A DNA stretch of 64,000 nt from Corynebacterium heidelbergense. Lineage in GTDB: Bacteria; Actinomycetota; Actinomycetes; Mycobacteriales; Mycobacteriaceae. Positions 10,711-19,736 of the stretch are shown in pieces; the first letter of the stretch is position 1; each line of letters starts with the position of its first letter. The stretch is from positions 1,116,001 through 1,180,000 of the forward strand of contig NZ_CP063191.1 of the NCBI RefSeq assembly GCF_028609845.1, in the 5' to 3' direction. The translations under genes and the position numbers were made by a program. The notes under the pieces are model-generated. The model did no database searches and was not told the DNA's origin. It worked only from the letters and a program-made list of their open reading frames with translations.

Positions 10711-11469
10711 CTACTTGATGAACTGCTCGTAGCCCTCGGCCTCCAACTGGGTGGCCAGCTCCGGGCCCCCGGACTTGACCACGCGCCCGCCGGCGAAGAC
10801 GTGCACGTGATCGGGCTTCACGTAGTTGAGGATGCGCTGGTAGTGGGTAATCAGCAGCACGCCGCCGTTCTCCCGCTCCCGGTAGTTGTTGATGCCCTCC
10901 GATACGATGCGCAGGGCATCCACGTCCAGGCCGGAGTCCGTCTCGTCGAGGACAGCGAACTTCGGCTTGAGCAGCCCCAACTGCAGCACCTCGTGGCGCT
11001 TCTTCTCACCGCCGGAGAAGCCCTCGTTGACGCTGCGCTCGGAGAAGGAGGGGTCGATGTGCAGCTCTTCCATGGCGCCACGGGCCTCCTTGACCCAGTC
11101 GCGGATCTTCGGGGCCTCCCCGCGCACGGCCGTGGCCGCGGAGCGCAGGAAGTTGGCCATGGAAACGCCGGGCACCTCGGTGGGGTACTGCATCGCCAGG
11201 AACAGGCCTGCCCGGGCCCGCTCGTCGACTTCCATGTCCAGCAGATTCTCCCCGTCCAGAAGGACCTCCCCCTCGGTGATCTCGTAGCGGGGGTGGCCGG
11301 CGATGGCGTAGGACAAGGTGGACTTACCCGAGCCATTCGGGCCCATGATGGCGTGGGTCTCGCCAGAGTTCAGGGTCAAGTTGACCCCGTGCAGGATGGG
11401 CTTGGGATCCTCGTTCTCGTCCGCGGGGACAACCTGCGCGTGCAGGTTCTTGATCTCCAGGGTGCTCAT
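10711..11469 (-). CDS. sufC: SufC ATPase of the SufBCD complex
   Basis: A 252-residue ABC-type ATPase. Walker A is GPNGSGKSTLSYAI, the signature is FSGGEKKRHEVLQL and Walker B is FAVLDETDSGLDVDAL, the SufC-specific form with Glu-Thr-Asp after the catalytic Asp. SufC binds SufB and SufD and its ATP-driven dimerisation opens the scaffold for cluster assembly. The start ATG (11469) follows sufD after a 56-base gap that holds a plausible ribosome-binding site (AAAGGA). Confidence 0.96.
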   Translation of the reverse strand: MSTLEIKNLHAQVVPADENEDPKPILHGVNLTLNSGETHAIMGPNGSGKSTLSYAIAGHPRYEITEGEVLLDGENLLDMEVDERARAGLFLAMQYPTEVPGVSMANFLRSAATAVRGEAPKIRDWVKEARGAMEELHIDPSFSERSVNEGFSGGEKKRHEVLQLGLLKPKFAVLDETDSGLDVDALRIVSEGINNYRERENGGVLLITHYQRILNYVKPDHVHVFAGGRVVKSGGPELATQLEAEGYEQFIK

Positions 11470-11525
11470 GATTGCTGTGTTGATCCTTTACGTCTGTTCG
11501 TCGGTGAAGTGGGGGTTCCTGGTGC

Positions 11526-12758
11526 TTACAGGACCGTGTCGTGCAGCTCTTGCTCGATCTTCTGCTCGAGTTGCTCGCGGACGCTGGCCAGCGGGATCCG
11601 GCGGATCACGTCGGTGAAGAAGCCGCGCACGATGAGCATCTTCGCCGTGGTTTCCGGGATGCCACGCGAGCGCAGGTAGAACATCTGCTCGTCATCAAAG
11701 CGGCCCACCGTGGCGGCGTGCCCGGCACCGGTGATCTCCCCGGTCTGGATCTCTAGGTTCGGCACCGAGTCGGCGCGAGCCCCGGGGGTGAGCAGCAGGT
11801 TGTTGTTCTTTTCGTAAGTATCCGTACCGGTGGCATCCGGGCGGATGAGCACATCCCCGATCCAGGCCGTGCGGGCATCCGGGGTCCGCTTGTCCGTGGA
11901 ACCGGCGGTGATCTCCCCCTGCAGCGCCCCCTTGTACAGCACGTTGGAGCGACAGTTCTTCTCGGAGTGGTCCACCAACAGCCGCTGCTCGAAGTACTGG
12001 CCCGCGTCGGCGAAGTACAACCCCAGCAGTTCGGCATCCCCGCCGGGAGCGGTGAACCGCACGTGCGGCACGGCGCGGACGACCTCCCCGCCGAAGGCGG
12101 CGTAGGTGTGCCGCACGGTAGCGTCCCGGCCGACCTGAATGTGGGAGTTGGACAGGTGGATCGCGTCACGGTTCCAGTCCTCCAGCACCACGCAGGTCAG
12201 ACGGGCCCCGTCGCCGACGACAAACTCCACGTTGTCCGAGTGCTTACCACTGCCCTCGTAGCGCAGCACCACGACGGCCTCGGCCTGCTCTTCCAGCTCC
12301 ACGACCAGGGTGGAATAGCTGGCGACACCCTCACCGGCGCCGGCGACGGTGATCCGCACCGGCTCATCGAGCGCGGCACCGCGCGCCACCCGGACGTAGT
12401 TCGCGCTGCTGGTTTGAGACCAGGCGTACGCAGCCGCGTAATCCACCGGGGCACCGGCGCGTCCCAGGCGCTCGTCGTCGGTGGCCAGCTCCTCGGCGAA
12501 CACGCGCTTGGTGGCGGAGCTGGCGTCGTCCCCCGAAAAATTAACTTGAACCGAAGCCCGGCCGGTGGATTCGACGGAACCGTCCTGCAGCCCACCCAGG
12601 CGCCGCAGGGGGGTGAAACGCCAGTCCTCGTCCTTGCTCACGGGCGGGTGGAAGTCGGCCGGGTCGAAGGAGGTAAACCGGTCCCCCTTCGTCTGGTGGT
12701 CCGTGCCTGCGGGCACGGGGGTCAGGCTGGGTTCAGTTTCGGTAAGTGGGGCGGTCAT
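11526..12758 (-). CDS. sufD: SufD subunit of the SufBCD complex
   Basis: A 410-residue SufB/SufD-family protein. The C-terminal part has the family beta-helix signature: GQYFEQRLLVDHSEKNC, VLYKGALQGE, SVPNLEIQTGEITGAGHAATVG and the RSRGIPETTAKMLIVRGFF end. SufD pairs with SufB on SufC and helps iron entry. The N-terminal region (about residues 1-90) is variable, including an acidic/aromatic KDEDWRFTPLRRLGG segment that is characteristic of SufD. It begins five bases after the sufB stop. Confidence 0.94.
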   Translation of the reverse strand: MTAPLTETEPSLTPVPAGTDHQTKGDRFTSFDPADFHPPVSKDEDWRFTPLRRLGGLQDGSVESTGRASVQVNFSGDDASSATKRVFAEELATDDERLGRAGAPVDYAAAYAWSQTSSANYVRVARGAALDEPVRITVAGAGEGVASYSTLVVELEEQAEAVVVLRYEGSGKHSDNVEFVVGDGARLTCVVLEDWNRDAIHLSNSHIQVGRDATVRHTYAAFGGEVVRAVPHVRFTAPGGDAELLGLYFADAGQYFEQRLLVDHSEKNCRSNVLYKGALQGEITAGSTDKRTPDARTAWIGDVLIRPDATGTDTYEKNNNLLLTPGARADSVPNLEIQTGEITGAGHAATVGRFDDEQMFYLRSRGIPETTAKMLIVRGFFTDVIRRIPLASVREQLEQKIEQELHDTVL

Positions 12759-12763
12759 TGGTT

Positions 12764-14197
12764 TTAACCCACCGATCCTTCCATTTGCAGTTCGATGAGG
12801 CGGTTGAGCTCGAGGGCGTATTCCATCGGCAACTCCTTGGCGATGGGCTCCACGAAGCCGCGGACGATCATGGCCATGGCCTCGTCCTCCTCGATGCCTC
12901 GGCTCATGAGGTAGAACAGTTGGTCCTCGGAGACCTGCGAGACCGTGGCCTCGTGGCCGAGGGTCACGTGGTCATTGCGGATGTCGTTGTAGGGGTAGGT
13001 GTCCGACCGGGAAATCGAGTCCACCAACAGGGCATCGCATTCCACGTTGGAGGTGGAGTGGTGGGCGTTGTTGTGGATCTGCACCAGGCCGCGGTAGGCC
13101 GCGCGTCCGCCGCCGCGGGCAACGGACTTGGAGACGATGTTGGAGCTGGTGTATGGGGCCATGTGGGTCATCTTGGCGCCCGTGTCCTGGAACTGGCCCT
13201 CCCCGGCGAAGGCGACGGAGAGCACCTCGCCCTTGGCGTAGGGGCCGGTCATCCACACGGCCGGGTACTTCATGGTGACCTTGGAGCCGATGTTGCCGTC
13301 CACCCATTCCATGGTTCCGCCCTCGTCCACCTTGGTGCGCTTGGTCACCAGGTTGTAGACGTTGTTGGACCAGTTCTGGATGGTGGTGTAGCGGCAGCGC
13401 CCGCCCTTCTTCACGACGATTTCCACCACCGCGGAGTGCAGCGAGTCCGTCTTGTAGATCGGCGCGGTGCAGCCCTCTACGTAGTGGACGTAGGCATCCT
13501 CGTCCACGATGATGAGGGTGCGCTCGAACTGGCCCATGTTCTCCGTGTTGATGCGGAAGTAGGCCTGCAGCGGGATGTCCACGTGGACGCCCTTGGGCAC
13601 GTAGATGAAGGAGCCGCCGGACCACACTGCGGTGTTCAGCGCGGAGAACTTGTTGTCTCCGGCGGGGATGACGGTGCCGAAGTACTCCTCGAACAGCTCG
13701 GGGTAATCCCGCAGGCCCGTGTCGGTGTCCACGAAGATCACGCCCTGGCTCTCCAGGTCCTCGCGGATCTGGTGGTAGACCACTTCCGATTCATATTGGG
13801 CGGCGACGCCAGCAACCAAGCGCTGGCGTTCGGCCTCGGGGATGCCCAACTTGTCGTAGGTGTTCTTGATGTCCTCCGGCAGATCTTCCCAGGTGGTGGC
13901 CTGCTTCTCGGTGGAGCGCACGAAGTATTTGATCTGGTCAAAGTCGATGCCGGAGAGGTCCGCACCCCAAGTGGGCATGGGCTTCTTGTCGAAGATCTCG
14001 AGGGCCTTCAGGCGGCGCTGGAGCATCCACTCCGGTTCGGACTTCTTGGCGGAGATGTCGCGGACGACATCCTCGTTGAGGCCGCGGCGGGCGGAGGCCC
14101 CGGCGGCGTCCGAATCGTGCCAGCCGTAGCCGTACGCACCGATGGAGTTGATGATCTCCTCGTCGGTCTGGGGGGTCTTCTGAGCTGCTTGAGTCAT
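12764..14197 (-). CDS. sufB: SufB scaffold subunit of the SufBCD complex
   Basis: A 477-residue SufB, the subunit on which the new Fe-S cluster is built. Diagnostic blocks: [54 protein letters not shown] in the core and the C-terminal [19 protein letters not shown] block. The length is that of an uninterrupted SufB; the intein found in the Mycobacterium tuberculosis SufB is absent. It begins four bases after the sufR stop, so regulator and operon are cotranscribed. Confidence 0.97.
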   Translation of the reverse strand: MTQAAQKTPQTDEEIINSIGAYGYGWHDSDAAGASARRGLNEDVVRDISAKKSEPEWMLQRRLKALEIFDKKPMPTWGADLSGIDFDQIKYFVRSTEKQATTWEDLPEDIKNTYDKLGIPEAERQRLVAGVAAQYESEVVYHQIREDLESQGVIFVDTDTGLRDYPELFEEYFGTVIPAGDNKFSALNTAVWSGGSFIYVPKGVHVDIPLQAYFRINTENMGQFERTLIIVDEDAYVHYVEGCTAPIYKTDSLHSAVVEIVVKKGGRCRYTTIQNWSNNVYNLVTKRTKVDEGGTMEWVDGNIGSKVTMKYPAVWMTGPYAKGEVLSVAFAGEGQFQDTGAKMTHMAPYTSSNIVSKSVARGGGRAAYRGLVQIHNNAHHSTSNVECDALLVDSISRSDTYPYNDIRNDHVTLGHEATVSQVSEDQLFYLMSRGIEEDEAMAMIVRGFVEPIAKELPMEYALELNRLIELQMEGSVG

Positions 14198-14201
14198 ACC
14201 T

Positions 14202-14951
14202 TTAGGTTTCCTTCGAAGTGGAAGGGTCAGTGGTGGAGGGGTCGATGATCGTCAGGGGAATGTGAGTGGTGCAAATCCCATTGCCGTCGGCGATGGTGGC
14301 CAACGGTTGGATGTGCTGCCCCAGCAATTCCGCTACGGCGCGGTGTTCGGCCGCGCAGAGCTCTGGGAATTCCTGGGCCACGTCCTGTATCGGGCAGTGG
14401 TGGCGACAGATCTGCACGCCGGTCCCCGCTTTGTCCACGGAGGCGGCGTAGCCGCGATCGCTGAGGGCTTGGGCGATAGCCCGAGCCTTTTGCACTACAG
14501 CGTCTTCATTAGTTTTACCTTTTTTCGGATCGTTTGTCCGCCGGTCCTCCGGCACGTCCGAAAGCAGTTGGTGAACGCGCTGCGTGGCGAAATCCTCCAC
14601 GGCGGCAGAACCGCCCGCCTGGCGCAGGGCGCGGAGGGCGAGCAGTGCCAGGGTGTCGTAATCATGGCCGAACTGGGCCCGGCCGGCATCGGTGAGGCGG
14701 TAGAGCTTCGCCGGTCGGCCCCGGTTTCCGGACTTGGGGGCGGTGACGATCTCGGCGAGGCCACCGTCCACAATGCTGTCCAGGTGCCTTCGCACGCCGG
14801 CTGCGGTGAGCCCCAGCTCGGAGCTGATGTCACCGGCGCTGACCGGGCCATGGCGCAGGACCTGAAGCAAAATACGGTGACGAGTGGTCGACTCCGACGC
14901 CTGCACGTGTGTGTCGCCCATCCTCTCACTCATCCTTCCGTGATCTGGCAC
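14202..14951 (-). CDS. sufR: Fe-S-dependent transcriptional regulator SufR
   Basis: A 249-residue winged-helix regulator that heads the suf operon. The N-terminal helix-turn-helix ([25 protein letters not shown], quoted in two parts: [13 protein letters not shown] then [12 protein letters not shown]) is followed by the [13 protein letters not shown] wing. The C-terminal half has three cysteines, in QICRHHC and in [10 protein letters not shown], the [Fe-S] ligands known for SufR. Family members sense cluster status and repress suf genes when Fe-S supply is adequate. The start is uncertain: GTG at 14951, ATG at 14933 and ATG at 14921 are all possible, and GGAAGG lies immediately before the 14933 ATG, which would suit the 14921 start (12-base spacing) better. 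Confidence 0.93.
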   Translation of the reverse strand: MPDHGRMSERMGDTHVQASESTTRHRILLQVLRHGPVSAGDISSELGLTAAGVRRHLDSIVDGGLAEIVTAPKSGNRGRPAKLYRLTDAGRAQFGHDYDTLALLALRALRQAGGSAAVEDFATQRVHQLLSDVPEDRRTNDPKKGKTNEDAVVQKARAIAQALSDRGYAASVDKAGTGVQICRHHCPIQDVAQEFPELCAAEHRAVAELLGQHIQPLATIADGNGICTTHIPLTIIDPSTTDPSTSKET

Positions 14952-14979
14952 GGCCGCACGTTCGATACAGCCACATGAT

Positions 14980-15002
14980 TAGACAACACGAGTGTGTCCT
15001 AA
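14980..15002. promoter_or_regulatory. Candidate SufR operator / promoter region between sufR and mptB
   Basis: The 106-base divergent intergenic region between sufR and mptB contains a short dyad, ACAC-GA-GTGT, at 14986-14995, flanked by GACA on the left and GTCC on the right so the symmetry extends imperfectly. On the minus strand, TAATCAT immediately downstream could be part of a -10 element for sufR. SufR proteins bind palindromes in their own promoter, so this is the natural place for the operator, but the assignment is by position and symmetry only. Confidence 0.35.
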
Positions 15003-15057
15003 ATGATTCCCCCTGTCCACTAAGGCATGCCTTGCCCAGGGGATAAGATGGCCCACT

Positions 15058-16629
15058 ATGACCAGCCTGCGTAGCCAACTTCCCCACCTCGGGTTTGCTG
15101 GATCGCGCTCGGCGCAACTCCACGAGGACCTCAAGCCCTCCGCTCCGCCGACCATCCCCCCCGGAGCCCCGCAACAGCTCCGGGCCACGATCTGGCTGGG
15201 CACCTTCGGCACCGTGCTGATGGCCATCGGCGGCTTGGGGGCCGGGGCCCTGCCCGTGGTGAACAACCCCCTGTGGGGGGTGCCGGGGCTCAACGTGCTC
15301 GCCCAGATGCTGCACACCACAACCGTCATCACGTTCCTCGGCATCGGCTTCCTGGTCCTCGCCTGGGTCCGACTGGAGAAGTTCGCCACCTCCGCGCTGC
15401 CCCTGCGCACACTGTGGCGCACCCTCCTGCTGTGGATCTTCCCGCTCCTGTTCACCGCCCCGCTGTTCACGCAGGATATCTACAGTTACCTGGCCCAGGG
15501 TTCCATCGCCGCGCACGGCATGGACCCCTATGCCGCCGGGCCCGTGGACCTGCTGGGAATCAACAATCCCCTGGCCCGGTCCGTGCCGCTGCTGTGGGCC
15601 CACTCCCCCTCCCCCTATGGTCCGGTGGCCCTCGCCGTCGGCGCCGGCATCTCCTTACTCACCGGGGACAACATCGCCCTCGCCGTCTGCGCCCACCGAG
15701 CGATCAGCGTCGCCGGTGTACTGCTGGCGGGTTGGGCCCTGGTGCGATTGGCCCGGCGGTGCCACGTCACCGCCGCCCGCGCCCTGTGGCTGGGCGTCCT
15801 TAATCCCCTCACCCTCCTGCACCTCGTCGGCGGGATCCACAACGAGGCCATCATGCTCGGCCTCCTCCTCGCCGGCCTGGAGCTCGTCCTGCGCGGCACC
15901 GATGAGATCCCCCGCCCCCGCCCGACCCGCTGGTTCCTCACCATCACCGGCCTCGCGTTGATCACCTCCGCGGGCATGGTGAAGGTCACGGCCCTTGCGG
16001 CGCTGGGCTTCGCCGGGGTGGTGCTGGCTCGGCGGTGGGGTGGGACGGCCCTGGACCTACTGCGAGCCGCCGTTGCCTGCGCGCTGTGTGCCGCCGTGGT
16101 GGCCAGCGCCTGGTCCTTCGGCACCGGCGTGGGTTTCGGGTGGATCTTCGCCCAGGGCGGGGCCACGGAGATCACTTCCTGGATGTCCATGACCACCCTC
16201 ACGGGTCTGGCCTCCGCGACTCTCGGCAGCGTACTGGGCCTGGGGGATCACACCCAGACTTCCCTGACTATCTTCCGGGCGCTCGGGGCCGCCTTCGGGA
16301 TGTTCTGGCTGCTGCGCATGTTGCTGGCCGCCTTCCGTGGGCGCATCCACCCGGTGGGCGGCTTTGGGGTGGCGATGTTCTTCCTCGTCATCTTCTTCCC
16401 CGTCGTGCACCCCTGGTACCTCCTGTGGGCCATCGTCCCGCTTGCCGCGTGGGCCAATACCCGCGGCTTCCGCCTCGCCGTCATCGGCTACTCCGTGGCG
16501 TTCAGCTTCTTCGTCCTGCCCAGGGGGCTCAGCTTGCCGCCCGCCACCGTCGGGTACATGTACGTCATGGCGGCCGGCATCTTCGCCTTGCTGCTGCTCG
16601 GCGGTCGGCGCGCCTTCCAAACGGACTAA
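15058..16629 (+). CDS. mptB: Alpha-(1->6)-mannopyranosyltransferase MptB (GT-C fold)
   Basis: A 523-residue polytopic membrane protein with roughly a dozen hydrophobic segments. The conserved GT-C loop motif after the first helices is visible (LFTQDIYSYLAQG, about residues 135-147), followed by GMDPYAAGP and SPSPYGPVA. MptB uses polyprenyl-phosphomannose on the outer face of the membrane to extend the alpha-1,6-mannan core of lipomannan and lipoarabinomannan in Corynebacterineae. The position between sufR and an ABC exporter is the same as in mycobacteria and corynebacteria, which supports the specific name over other mannosyltransferases such as MptA. Confidence 0.9.
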   Translation: MTSLRSQLPHLGFAGSRSAQLHEDLKPSAPPTIPPGAPQQLRATIWLGTFGTVLMAIGGLGAGALPVVNNPLWGVPGLNVLAQMLHTTTVITFLGIGFLVLAWVRLEKFATSALPLRTLWRTLLLWIFPLLFTAPLFTQDIYSYLAQGSIAAHGMDPYAAGPVDLLGINNPLARSVPLLWAHSPSPYGPVALAVGAGISLLTGDNIALAVCAHRAISVAGVLLAGWALVRLARRCHVTAARALWLGVLNPLTLLHLVGGIHNEAIMLGLLLAGLELVLRGTDEIPRPRPTRWFLTITGLALITSAGMVKVTALAALGFAGVVLARRWGGTALDLLRAAVACALCAAVVASAWSFGTGVGFGWIFAQGGATEITSWMSMTTLTGLASATLGSVLGLGDHTQTSLTIFRALGAAFGMFWLLRMLLAAFRGRIHPVGGFGVAMFFLVIFFPVVHPWYLLWAIVPLAAWANTRGFRLAVIGYSVAFSFFVLPRGLSLPPATVGYMYVMAAGIFALLLLGGRRAFQTD

Positions 16630-16640
16630 GCTGTTCTTTC

Positions 16641-17627
16641 GTGACTACAGCAGGTTCAACACCGCTTCTGGACGTCCGCTCCGTCGTCCGCCGCTTCGGC
16701 AAAACCATCGCCGTGGACGGCCTGGACTTTCACGTGGATCGCAGCGAGGTCGTCTGCGTCCTCGGCCCCAACGGGGCCGGCAAGACCACCACCATCGAGA
16801 TGTGCGAGGGCTTCCAGCGCCCAGACAGCGGCAGCGTGCGCGTATTTGGCATGGATCCCTTCGCCGACAGCGATAAGGTTCGCGAGCGCATCGGCGTGAT
16901 GCTCCAGGGGGGTGGGGCCTACCCTGGGATCCGCGTGGGGGAAATGCTCCGGTTGGTGGCGTCCTACAGCGCCCATCCCCTGGACACCGAATGGCTGCTG
17001 CACACCGTCGGCCTGGAACGGCAGCGCAAAACGACGTTTCGGCGCCTGTCCGGGGGGCAGCAGCAGCGGCTCGCCCTGGCCTGCGCCCTGGTCGGCCGGC
17101 CTGAGCTGGTTTTCCTGGACGAGCCCACCGCCGGCCTAGACGCCCAATCCCGCCTACTGGTGTGGGACCTCATCTCCTCCCTTCGGCGCGACGGGGTTTC
17201 CGTGGTCCTGACCACCCACCTGCTCGACGAGGCGGAGGCTCTCTCCGATCGCGTGGTCATCATCGACCGCGGCACCGTGGTGGCCCAGGGCAGCCCGGCG
17301 GAGCTGACCACCTCCCTGGCCACCGCCACCTCCGGGTCGCGCATCGTGCTGCAGCTGGATGGGGTGATCGACGTTCCATCCTTTGTGGACGCCACCTGCC
17401 AGCGCGCCGGTCTGGGCGTCCCCACGGACGATGACCGGGGCCTGACCATGGTGCGCATCCGCCCTGGCAGCTACGCCCTCAACGGCCCCCACCCCACCCC
17501 CGGGCTGCTCACCGCCGTGACTCAGGCCGCCGCGGACCAGGGGGTGCTCATCACCTCCCTCGACATGAACAAGACATCCCTGGAGGACGTGTTCCTCTCC
17601 ATCACGGGAAGGCAGATGCGTGGATAA
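16641..17627 (+). CDS. ABC transporter ATP-binding protein (exporter type)
   Basis: A 328-residue ATPase of the DrrA/CcmA-like export class. Walker A is GPNGAGKTTTIEM, the signature LSGGQQQRLALACA, Walker B VFLDEPTAGLDAQS, and the switch His is in VVLTTHLLDEAE. A C-terminal accessory region of about 100 residues follows the ATPase core. The GTG at 16641, 11 bases after mptB, gives the family N-terminus (TPLLDVRSVVRRFG). It overlaps the start of the permease gene by eight bases. Substrate unknown; the pair is conserved next to mptB and ctaA in related genera. Confidence 0.92.
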   Translation: MTTAGSTPLLDVRSVVRRFGKTIAVDGLDFHVDRSEVVCVLGPNGAGKTTTIEMCEGFQRPDSGSVRVFGMDPFADSDKVRERIGVMLQGGGAYPGIRVGEMLRLVASYSAHPLDTEWLLHTVGLERQRKTTFRRLSGGQQQRLALACALVGRPELVFLDEPTAGLDAQSRLLVWDLISSLRRDGVSVVLTTHLLDEAEALSDRVVIIDRGTVVAQGSPAELTTSLATATSGSRIVLQLDGVIDVPSFVDATCQRAGLGVPTDDDRGLTMVRIRPGSYALNGPHPTPGLLTAVTQAAADQGVLITSLDMNKTSLEDVFLSITGRQMRG

Positions 17628-18459
17628 CAATTACACCACCACAGACCGGCACGATGCCACACCAGACCGGCAAGACACCGCCGAGCGCTTCCCCGTCGGG
17701 CAGTTCCGCCCCGATCCCCGCCGTTCCAGCGCGAAGACGATGCTGCTGGCTCAGGCAAAGATCGAGTCCCTCCTGTTCCTGCGCCACGGCGAGCAGCAGT
17801 TGATCTCCCTGATCATTCCGATTGGGCTGCTTGTGGGCTTCTCCCTGCTGCCATTCGTACCCCTGGATCACCCCGTGTACCGGGTGTTCCCTATGGCCCT
17901 GGCGGTTGCGATCATGGGCGCCGGTTTCACCGGGCAGGCCATTGCCGTGGCCTTCGACCGGAAGTACGGAGCGCTGAAGCGGATTGGGGCCTCCGGGGTG
18001 CCCACCTGGGCGCTGATTGGCGGGAAGATCGTTGCCGTGGGGGCGGTGGTGGTTGTGCAACTGACGGTGCTGACGGTGGTGGCGCTGCTGCTGGGTTGGC
18101 GGCCGGAGGGGGCTGGGGTCTTCTCCGCGATCATTTTCGTGGTGCTCGGCGTGGCGGCGTTCACCAGCCTGGGGTTGGCCCTGGGCGGGACGCTGTCTTC
18201 GGAGATGACGCTGGCAATCGGGAACACTATTTGGTTCGTTTTCCTGGGGGCGGCGGCCTTCGCCACTATCTCCCCGAACGCCTCCGAGGGAACCCGGGCC
18301 CTGCTGCACCTGTTTCCTTCGGTGGCTTTGACGGAGGGGTTGCGCGGGGCGGCCGGGGGAAGTTTCAACGCCCTAGCCGCGGTGGTGCTGGCGGTGTGGG
18401 CGGTGTTGGGGTCCGTTTTGGTCGTGCGCTTTTTCAGCTTCACCACCAGAGACGATTAA
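17620..18459 (+). CDS. ABC-2 type transporter permease
   Basis: A 279-residue integral membrane protein with a hydrophilic N-terminal tail of about 50 residues and about six transmembrane segments, e.g. around ISLIIPIGLLVGFSLLPF and LTVLTVVALLLGW. The cytoplasmic coupling segment (FDRKYGALKRIGASG) is typical of ABC-2 permeases. It would pair with the preceding ATPase, whose stop it overlaps. The start is a GTG. Substrate unknown; some annotations of homologues say antibiotic or multidrug export, which nothing in this sequence supports. Confidence 0.9.
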   Translation: MDNNYTTTDRHDATPDRQDTAERFPVGQFRPDPRRSSAKTMLLAQAKIESLLFLRHGEQQLISLIIPIGLLVGFSLLPFVPLDHPVYRVFPMALAVAIMGAGFTGQAIAVAFDRKYGALKRIGASGVPTWALIGGKIVAVGAVVVVQLTVLTVVALLLGWRPEGAGVFSAIIFVVLGVAAFTSLGLALGGTLSSEMTLAIGNTIWFVFLGAAAFATISPNASEGTRALLHLFPSVALTEGLRGAAGGSFNALAAVVLAVWAVLGSVLVVRFFSFTTRDD

Positions 18460-18469
18460 GGTTGGAGGG

Positions 18470-19456
18470 GTGAAAACCTCGCTCTCCCCCGGCACCGCAC
18501 CTGCCGAATCAACGTTGTCCGGCAAGCCCGAGTGGGCCCGTCAGCGGTTGCTGGCGATCATCCTGCTGATCTGCCAGACGGGGATTACCTTTACCGGATC
18601 CTTGGTGCGCGTCACCGGTTCCGGGTTGGGCTGCAATACGTGGCCGCAGTGCCATCCCGGGTCCTTCGTGCCGGTCCCGGGTGCGGCGCCGTGGATCCAT
18701 CAGATGATTGAGTTCGGCAACCGCTTGCTGACGTTCGTCCTGGCCATTGCGGCACTGGCGACGTTCATCGCGGTGTGGCGGGCCGGGCGGCGCAGTGCGG
18801 TGAAGTGGCTGGCTTTCATTCAGGGGATCGGGATCATCGTGCAGGCCGTGCTGGGTGGGATCTCGGTGCGCCTGGATTTGGCGTGGTGGAGCGTGGGGCT
18901 GCACTTCTTGCCCTCCATGGTGCTGGTGTTCTTCGCGGCGGTGTTGGTGACCCGTATCGGCGAGCCGGATGAGGCCCCCGTTCGGCATAACGAGCCGCCG
19001 TCGCTGGAGATCCTCACGCACCTCTCCGCTGGTCTACTGGCGCTGACGCTAATCACGGGAGTGATGGTGACCGGGTCCGGGCCGCACGCCGGGGACGCCG
19101 CCATCAAGCCCGAGAACCGCTTGCAGCTGCCTTTGGTGGAGATTGCCCACATTCACGCCCACTCCATGTATCTGTACCTCGGCGTGACTATCGGCCTGTT
19201 GGCCGGGTTGCTCGCCGTTCGGGTGCCGCGCAACATCAAGCGCGCGACGCTGCTGCTGATCGTGGGCATCATCCTTCAGGCCTTCGTGGGCATCATCCAG
19301 TACTGGATGGGCGTCCCCCGGTGGACCGTGCCCCTGCACGTGGTCGGGTCCGGGATCGTGACGGCCGCGACCGGGTTTCTGTGGTCTCTCATGGTGCGGC
19401 GCCAAATCGCGCCAGGCTGGGGCCCGGTGTCCAGCCAGAAGGCGGTGGAGCGCTAG
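18470..19456 (+). CDS. ctaA: Haem A synthase (COX15/CtaA family)
   Basis: A 328-residue protein with about eight transmembrane helices that oxidises haem O to haem A for cytochrome aa3 oxidase. Family marks are the first helix ending in TGSLVRVTGSGLGCNTWPQC (with the Cys pair of bacterial CtaA in the first extracellular loop), the EFGNRLLTFV segment with the conserved Glu and a haem-ligand region HIHAHSMYLYLG in the second half. The GTG at 18470 follows a GGAGGG sequence. It comes ten bases after the permease gene and would be cotranscribed with it; ctaB, its metabolic partner, lies about 1.1 kb away on the other strand. Confidence 0.94.
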   Translation: MKTSLSPGTAPAESTLSGKPEWARQRLLAIILLICQTGITFTGSLVRVTGSGLGCNTWPQCHPGSFVPVPGAAPWIHQMIEFGNRLLTFVLAIAALATFIAVWRAGRRSAVKWLAFIQGIGIIVQAVLGGISVRLDLAWWSVGLHFLPSMVLVFFAAVLVTRIGEPDEAPVRHNEPPSLEILTHLSAGLLALTLITGVMVTGSGPHAGDAAIKPENRLQLPLVEIAHIHAHSMYLYLGVTIGLLAGLLAVRVPRNIKRATLLLIVGIILQAFVGIIQYWMGVPRWTVPLHVVGSGIVTAATGFLWSLMVRRQIAPGWGPVSSQKAVER

Positions 19457-19585
19457 CTCCTGGTTTCTCTTCGGTCTCTTCTCCCGGACGCCAACAGCGC
19501 CGCCACATCCCACCGGCTGGGTAATCGAAACACTATCCGATCGAACACCCGCACCAACCCACCTGCGACCCCACCCCACCCAGCC

Positions 19586-19644
19586 GTTTTTACCGCCCCC
19601 ATGCCACCCAACCCCCCAACCCCCGACACCACACCGGTAAAAAC
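19586..19644. repeat. 10-bp perfect inverted repeat with 39-base spacer
   Basis: GTTTTTACCG (19586-19595) is matched by CGGTAAAAAC (19635-19644). The arms stand out because they contain the only T and A runs in an otherwise C/A-rich stretch. It lies 130 bases after the ctaA stop. It could form a cruciform or an RNA stem-loop, or mark the edge of an inserted fragment; nothing distinguishes these. Confidence 0.5.
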
Positions 19645-19653
19645 CCCACACCA

Positions 19654-19688
19654 CACACCAACCACCACCAGCACACCAACCACCACCA
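19654..19688. repeat. C/A-rich tandem repeat, 18-bp period
   Basis: The 17-base word CACACCAACCACCACCA occurs at 19654-19670 and again at 19672-19688 with a single base between, giving an 18-base period. It sits in a tract (about 19540-19690) in which the plus strand is nearly devoid of G. The remainder of the 19457-19736 interval holds no recognisable gene. Confidence 0.7.
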
Positions 19689-19736
19689 TTACCGGGGCCG
19701 TCGTGGCGGGTTTGTGATCCCACCGACGCGTTCAGC

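Noticed and set aside
12764..14197. Possible intein in SufB
   Set aside because: Mycobacterium tuberculosis SufB has one, but this protein is 477 residues with continuous family sequence and no splice-junction motifs.
19540..19700. Possible CRISPR array in the repeated CCACC-type sequence
   Set aside because: The repeats are 10 to 18 bases, directly adjacent and low-complexity, with no spacers and no cas genes nearby.
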